From positions 1-10,000 of the forward strand of contig JAIWOH010000029.1 in assembly GCA_020216985.1 (NCBI GenBank): a DNA stretch of 10,000 bases, in the 5' to 3' direction. Positions 6,836 through 10,000 of this stretch are shown piece by piece. This stretch comes from Nitrospira sp. Lineage in GTDB: Bacteria > Nitrospirota > Nitrospiria > Nitrospirales > Nitrospiraceae. The position numbers were made by a program, and so were the translations under genes. The stretch's first letter is position 1; each line of letters starts with the position of its first letter. The notes beneath the pieces are model-generated. The model made no database searches and had not been told where the DNA came from. It saw only the letters and a list, made by a program, of their open reading frames with translations.

Positions 6836-6874
6836 TGTCGAGATCGATAGAATACCGGTGGCAGGGAGGTCTTG

Positions 6875-7300
6875 ATGTCGTCCCGGTTCTCCCACCGGCT
6901 CTATCTGCGATATGCGGTACGGTATCCGGTCATCTTCGGCGCACCGTTTTGCGTAGGAGAGGGCCATCTCCTTGACCTTTCGTTTCGAGGCTGTTTGATT
7001 CACTGTGATCGCCGGTTGCCGGTCGGCGAACCGGTGCGTTTGGGCGTTCTGCTTCCGGATCAAGCACAGGCGCTGCCCATTGAGAACGGGATCATCAAAT
7101 GGGCGCAAGACGGCCGGTTCGGCGTGGAATTTCTCGATCTCTCGTTGGACGCACGACAACGGCTCAACCGAGAACTGCGCGGCGCGCTCATTCATCGACT
7201 CGAGCGGCGAGGCTATGAGCCGCTCATCGGAGGAAAAAGCGAATTCGATTGCGACGAAGGATCAGCCGACCGATCAGAAGATCGAGAAGCGGAAAATTGA
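6875..7300 (+). CDS. PilZ domain protein (c-di-GMP receptor)
   Basis: PilZ proteins bind cyclic di-GMP and pass the signal to motility, polysaccharide or secretion machinery. The product has 141 residues and is essentially one PilZ domain (about 8-108) with an acidic C-terminal tail (EFDCDEGSADRSEDREAEN). Both parts of the ligand motif are intact: RYAVR (Arg12 and Arg16, RxxxR) and DLSFRG (34-39, DxSxxG). IIKWAQDGRFGVEFLDL (73-89) is the usual closing strand region. The ATG at 6875 has an excellent Shine-Dalgarno, GGGAGG at 6864-6869. There is no membrane segment. It stands alone between the cytochrome gene and the 7301-7755 relic region, so the downstream target is unknown. Confidence 0.92.
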   Translation: MSSRFSHRLYLRYAVRYPVIFGAPFCVGEGHLLDLSFRGCLIHCDRRLPVGEPVRLGVLLPDQAQALPIENGIIKWAQDGRFGVEFLDLSLDARQRLNRELRGALIHRLERRGYEPLIGGKSEFDCDEGSADRSEDREAEN

Positions 7301-7347
7301 AAGAAGACGACTTTGCAGGGGCTTTATGTGAAGAGCCGTGTTTCATG

Positions 7348-7364
7348 CTCTGCTATGGGCAGAG
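7348..7364 (+). repeat. Hairpin downstream of the PilZ gene
   Basis: CTCTGC (7348-7353) pairs with GCAGAG (7359-7364) around a five-base loop, 47 bases after the PilZ stop. A run of seven T (7381-7387) follows, but 16 bases further on, too far for a classical terminator. It may still help end transcription. Confidence 0.35.
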
Positions 7365-7405
7365 GCAAGTCCGTTGACGATTTTTTTATCGGCGGGGAGA
7401 GAAAG

Positions 7406-7422
7406 TCACCTCACCGAGGTGA
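7406..7422. repeat. Perfect inverted repeat TCACCTC-ACC-GAGGTGA
   Basis: Seven bases (7406-7412) are perfectly inverted at 7416-7422 with a three-base spacer. It lies in the gene-free stretch between the PilZ gene and the HlyD relic, with no T-run after it. It could be an operator, a remnant of a terminator, or chance. Nothing else recognisable is present from 7423 to 7498. Confidence 0.4.
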
Positions 7423-7498
7423 TCGGTTATTCCGTGCCGGTCATCGGCATCGATGAACAGTGGCATTGAATGAACCGGCTCGGCCATGAATAGTATAG

Positions 7499-7708
7499 CT
7501 GGTAACGAGAGGGAAAGGTCGGTCCGATCGCGGCCGCTTTTGCCTCGTGCTCGGATTCGACACCATCACTGGCGACGGCAAGCCCGTGCGTCTGTCGCCC
7601 GGTATGGCGGTGAGTGTGGAGATCAAGACGGGGTGGCGCCGCATCGTCGAATGCCTACTGCTGAGTCCTCTCCTCAAGGCCGTCAACGAGAGTCTTCGAG
7701 AGCGGTAG
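7499..7708 (+). pseudogene. C-terminal remnant of a HlyD-type membrane fusion protein
   Basis: One frame, open only from 7499 because of the in-frame stop TAG at 7496-7498, reads DGKPVRLSPGMAVSVEIKTG, then WRRIVEC, then LLLSPLLKAVNESLRER, and ends at the TAG at 7706. This is the characteristic C-terminus of HlyD-family periplasmic adaptors of type I secretion systems (consensus LSPGM-V-EIKTGKRR...LLSPLL...ESLRER). The intact protein has about 400-480 residues; only about 50 are recognisable here. Upstream of 7553 similarity fades; the phrase LLPRARIR in another frame (7537-7560) could be more of the same protein after a frameshift, but that is weak. There is no plausible start codon or Shine-Dalgarno for a working gene, and no ABC transporter or outer-membrane partner gene nearby. 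I read it as a decayed gene whose 5' part was deleted. Confidence 0.75.
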
Positions 7709-7755
7709 AGTCCCCTTGCTTGACTTGTCCGGCCCCGTAACTCACACTCGCCGCC

Positions 7756-10000
7756 ATGTACGATCGGTCTGAATCGGAACTCCTTCGCCTGCTCGCGGAT
7801 CGAGCGGGCATCGCCGCCGATTACTATGACATCGCCGGGACGCTCCATGTCACAAGCGATGAGACACGCCGTGCGATTCTGAGCGCGATGGGTTTTCGCG
7901 TCGTCGGCCGAGACGAATTGATCGCAGAACTGATTAAGTGGGACGATCGTCCGTGGCTGAGGGGCTGCGAGCCGGTGTACGTCATACGATCGGGGCGGGA
8001 TGTGGGGGCGTGGTTCCTGTCCGTTCCTTGCGGGCCATCTGAGGAGTCGTCCGTGGAGGTACGGTGGTCGCTCCGTGACGAACAGGGAATGTTGTGCCAT
8101 GAGCGGATCGAAGGACCTGGTCTGGCGATTCACGAGGAACGCCTCATCGATGGACGGCGGTATATCCGCTCGGCCTTCGCGCTTCCGTCGGGCCTGTCGC
8201 CGGGCTACTACGATGGGGTAGTGTGCGTGCGGGGAAGGGCGGTCGAACGAGAGGCCGCGTTCCTGCTGATCGTTGCGCCGGAACGGTGCTATGTGCCGGA
8301 CCGGTTCCTCAAGGGTGAGCGTCTGTGGGGACTGTCGCTCCAACTCTATTCGCTGAGGAGTGAGCGCAACTGGGGAGTGGGGGACTTTCGAGACCTGGCT
8401 GACCTGGTGGAATGGGCCGGAGGGAAACTGGGCGCGGCGGCGGTCGGCCTGAACCCGCTGCATGCGCTGAAAAACTCGATGCCCTACCACATCAGTCCCT
8501 ATTCGCCGAACAGCCGGTTGTTTCTCAACGAACTGTACATCGACGTGGAGCAGGTTCCCGAATGTGCCGCGCCGGAGGTCCAAGCACGATTGACCGATCC
8601 GTTATTCCGCGCCCAGCTTGACGAATTGAGACGAAGCGAGTTGATTGACTATGACGGGGTGGCGCGGGCCAAGCGGACGATCTTGGAAGTCTGTTATGAA
8701 ATTTTTCTGCGGGATAACTTTTCGGGTAATGAGCCGGATCTTGAGCCGATGACCGAACGAGGTGCTGCCTTCGACTCGTATGTGAAAGGGGAAGGGGATT
8801 CGCTCGTCCGGTATGCCCTGTTTCAATCGTTGGATGAAGATCAACGAACCGGCGGCGTAATGCAGTGGATGGACTGGCCCGAAGACTTCCGGCGCCCGTC
8901 GTCCGACGCTATGCGAGAGTACGAGCGCCGGGAGAGAAGAAAGATTCGATTTTTTCTCTACGTGCAATGGCTGGCGGCGGAACAAATGAGCGCGCTCGCC
9001 AACAGGTCTGTCGATGTCGGCATGCCGGTGGGGTTTTACTATGACCTGGCCCTGGGCAGTGATCGAAACGGGGCCGACGGCTGGCGTTTTCAGGATATGC
9101 TGGTTCTTGAAGCCGATTGCGGGGCGCCGCCCGATGCGTTCGCGCCGGACGGGCAAAATTGGGGATTCTCGCCGATTGATCCGATCCGGTTGCGGGAAAC
9201 CGGCTATAAGTTTTTCATCGACGTGCTGCGCCATAATTTGCGCCGTGGCGGGGCGATTCGAATCGATCACGTCATGGCGCTCTTCCGGCTGTTCTGGATT
9301 CCGCGCGGCATGTCGGCGGCGATGGGGACCTACGTGCAGTATCCATGGGAAGATCTGCTGGCCATTCTGGCGTTGGAAAGCGTCAGGGCTAAGGCGCTGA
9401 TCATCGGAGAGGATTTGGGGACGGTTCCCGATTGGATTCGGGAACGGCTGTATGAGGCGGGCGTGTTGTCGTATCGGGTCTTTTTTTTCGAGCGGACGGC
9501 GACCGGAGACTGGAAGTCGCCGGGCGCCTATCCGGCTCAAGCGCTGGCCGTGGTGACGACGCACGACCTGCCCACGCTCAGCGGCTATTGGGAAGAAGCC
9601 GATATCGCCCTGCGGGTTCAACTGGGCGGTGTCGCCGGGGAGACCGAACGGAGGTGGCTGGACGAACGACGCCAAGACAAGGCTCGCATTCTGGCCGCGT
9701 TGAAGGCCGAGGGGCTCCTGCCGCCGGAGACGCCCGATGATCCGGCCTTGATTCCGCGGATGGCGTGGGCCATCGTCGAAGCGGTTCATCACTATCTGGC
9801 GAGGACACCAGCCTGGCTGATGTTGGTGACGGTGGAAGACGTGATCGGAGTCCGGGATCAGGTCAATGTGCCCGGCACGGTTGATTGTCATCCCAACTGG
9901 CGAAGAAAATTGCCGTTGACGGTGGAAGAGTTGATGAGCGACGACCGGTTCGAGCGACTTGCAAGCGAGATCCGTTCAACGCGCGGCGTCGGCGGAGGTG
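7756..10000 (+). CDS. malQ: 4-alpha-glucanotransferase (amylomaltase, GH77), 3' end missing
   Basis: MalQ transfers alpha-1,4-glucan chains between maltodextrins or onto glucose and acts in glycogen and maltodextrin turnover. The window holds 748 codons and the gene runs off the right edge with no stop. The N-terminal part (1-180) fits the longer E. coli-type MalQ, beginning with a helical segment LLRLLADRAGIAADYYD. GLSLQLYSLRSERNWGVGDF (193-212) opens the catalytic barrel. Catalytic residues are Asp504 (RIDHVMALFRLFWIP), Glu552 (IGEDLGTVP) and Asp604 (THDLPTLSGYW); their spacings of 48 and 52 equal those in E. coli MalQ (448, 496, 548). An in-frame stop at 7738-7740 makes the ATG at 7756 the first possible ATG start. 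No Shine-Dalgarno precedes it. It starts 48 bases after the HlyD relic. Long open frames on the opposite strand here are shadows of its codon bias. Confidence 0.96.
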   Translation, partial: MYDRSESELLRLLADRAGIAADYYDIAGTLHVTSDETRRAILSAMGFRVVGRDELIAELIKWDDRPWLRGCEPVYVIRSGRDVGAWFLSVPCGPSEESSVEVRWSLRDEQGMLCHERIEGPGLAIHEERLIDGRRYIRSAFALPSGLSPGYYDGVVCVRGRAVEREAAFLLIVAPERCYVPDRFLKGERLWGLSLQLYSLRSERNWGVGDFRDLADLVEWAGGKLGAAAVGLNPLHALKNSMPYHISPYSPNSRLFLNELYIDVEQVPECAAPEVQARLTDPLFRAQLDELRRSELIDYDGVARAKRTILEVCYEIFLRDNFSGNEPDLEPMTERGAAFDSYVKGEGDSLVRYALFQSLDEDQRTGGVMQWMDWPEDFRRPSSDAMREYERRERRKIRFFLYVQWLAAEQMSALANRSVDVGMPVGFYYDLALGSDRNGADGWRFQDMLVLEADCGAPPDAFAPDGQNWGFSPIDPIRLRETGYKFFIDVLRHNLRRGGAIRIDHVMALFRLFWIPRGMSAAMGTYVQYPWEDLLAILALESVRAKALIIGEDLGTVPDWIRERLYEAGVLSYRVFFFERTATGDWKSPGAYPAQALAVVTTHDLPTLSGYWEEADIALRVQLGGVAGETERRWLDERRQDKARILAALKAEGLLPPETPDDPALIPRMAWAIVEAVHHYLARTPAWLMLVTVEDVIGVRDQVNVPGTVDCHPNWRRKLPLTVEELMSDDRFERLASEIRSTRGVGGG

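Noticed and set aside
7377..7394. Run of seven T as a terminator for the PilZ gene
   Set aside because: No G-C-rich stem lies directly before it; the nearest hairpin ends 16 bases upstream.
7486..7740. An 84-codon plus-strand frame in the relic region
   Set aside because: It overlaps the HlyD remnant in a different frame and reads as Arg/Ser/Pro-rich noise without a ribosome-binding site.
7441..8583. A 380-codon open frame on the minus strand
   Set aside because: It is antisense to the first part of malQ and to the HlyD relic, with low-complexity Arg/His-rich content and no family resemblance.
8602..9891. A 429-codon open frame on the minus strand
   Set aside because: It lies entirely antisense to malQ, whose catalytic residues and family motifs are intact. 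The antisense translation is rich in Arg, His and Pro with no recognisable domain, as expected from a codon-bias shadow.

Overview
The window reads as an ordinary, moderately GC-rich bacterial chromosome with tightly packed genes. It probably comes from a Nitrospira-like member of the Nitrospirota. That is an inference from the gene mix (RpoS-type sigma factor outside an obvious proteobacterial context, secreted Lon-like protease, monoheme lipoprotein cytochrome, long MalQ); no marker gene here proves it. I found no CRISPR array, insertion sequence, phage gene or integration site.

Left part (1-1530). A minus-strand pair encodes a CxxC/CxxC putative zinc-binding protein and the start of a thioredoxin-like [2Fe-2S] ferredoxin that leaves the window. 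Divergent from it is a plus-strand gene for an exported protein: signal peptide, a DUF4124-like segment, then a complete Lon-type (S16) Ser/Lys protease domain without any ATPase. The divergent spacer has a tandem TGCTATATT repeat that looks like two extended -10 elements.

Middle (1535-5368). Alanine dehydrogenase (ald) follows the protease with 7 bases between them and has a full set of active-site residues. Next come tRNA-Pro(CGG) with encoded CCA, a strong stem-loop, and a compact run acylphosphatase - RpoS-like sigma factor - adenine phosphoribosyltransferase (apt). A DksA/TraR-type zinc-finger regulator follows, with a good sigma70-type promoter in front. General-stress sigma factor, purine salvage and a ppGpp co-regulator are therefore neighbours.

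Right part (5497-10000). Genes here are queC (7-deazaguanine synthesis), a monoheme cytochrome c lipoprotein, a PilZ c-di-GMP receptor and the first 748 codons of malQ (GH77 4-alpha-glucanotransferase), which runs off the end. The 455-base stretch between the PilZ gene and malQ (7301-7755) holds no intact gene. It does contain the recognisable C-terminal end of a HlyD-type membrane fusion protein, cut off from any N-terminal part by an in-frame stop, so it is a gene relic.

The most noteworthy items are the exported stand-alone S16 protease and the HlyD relic. I see no convincing wholly new multi-gene system.
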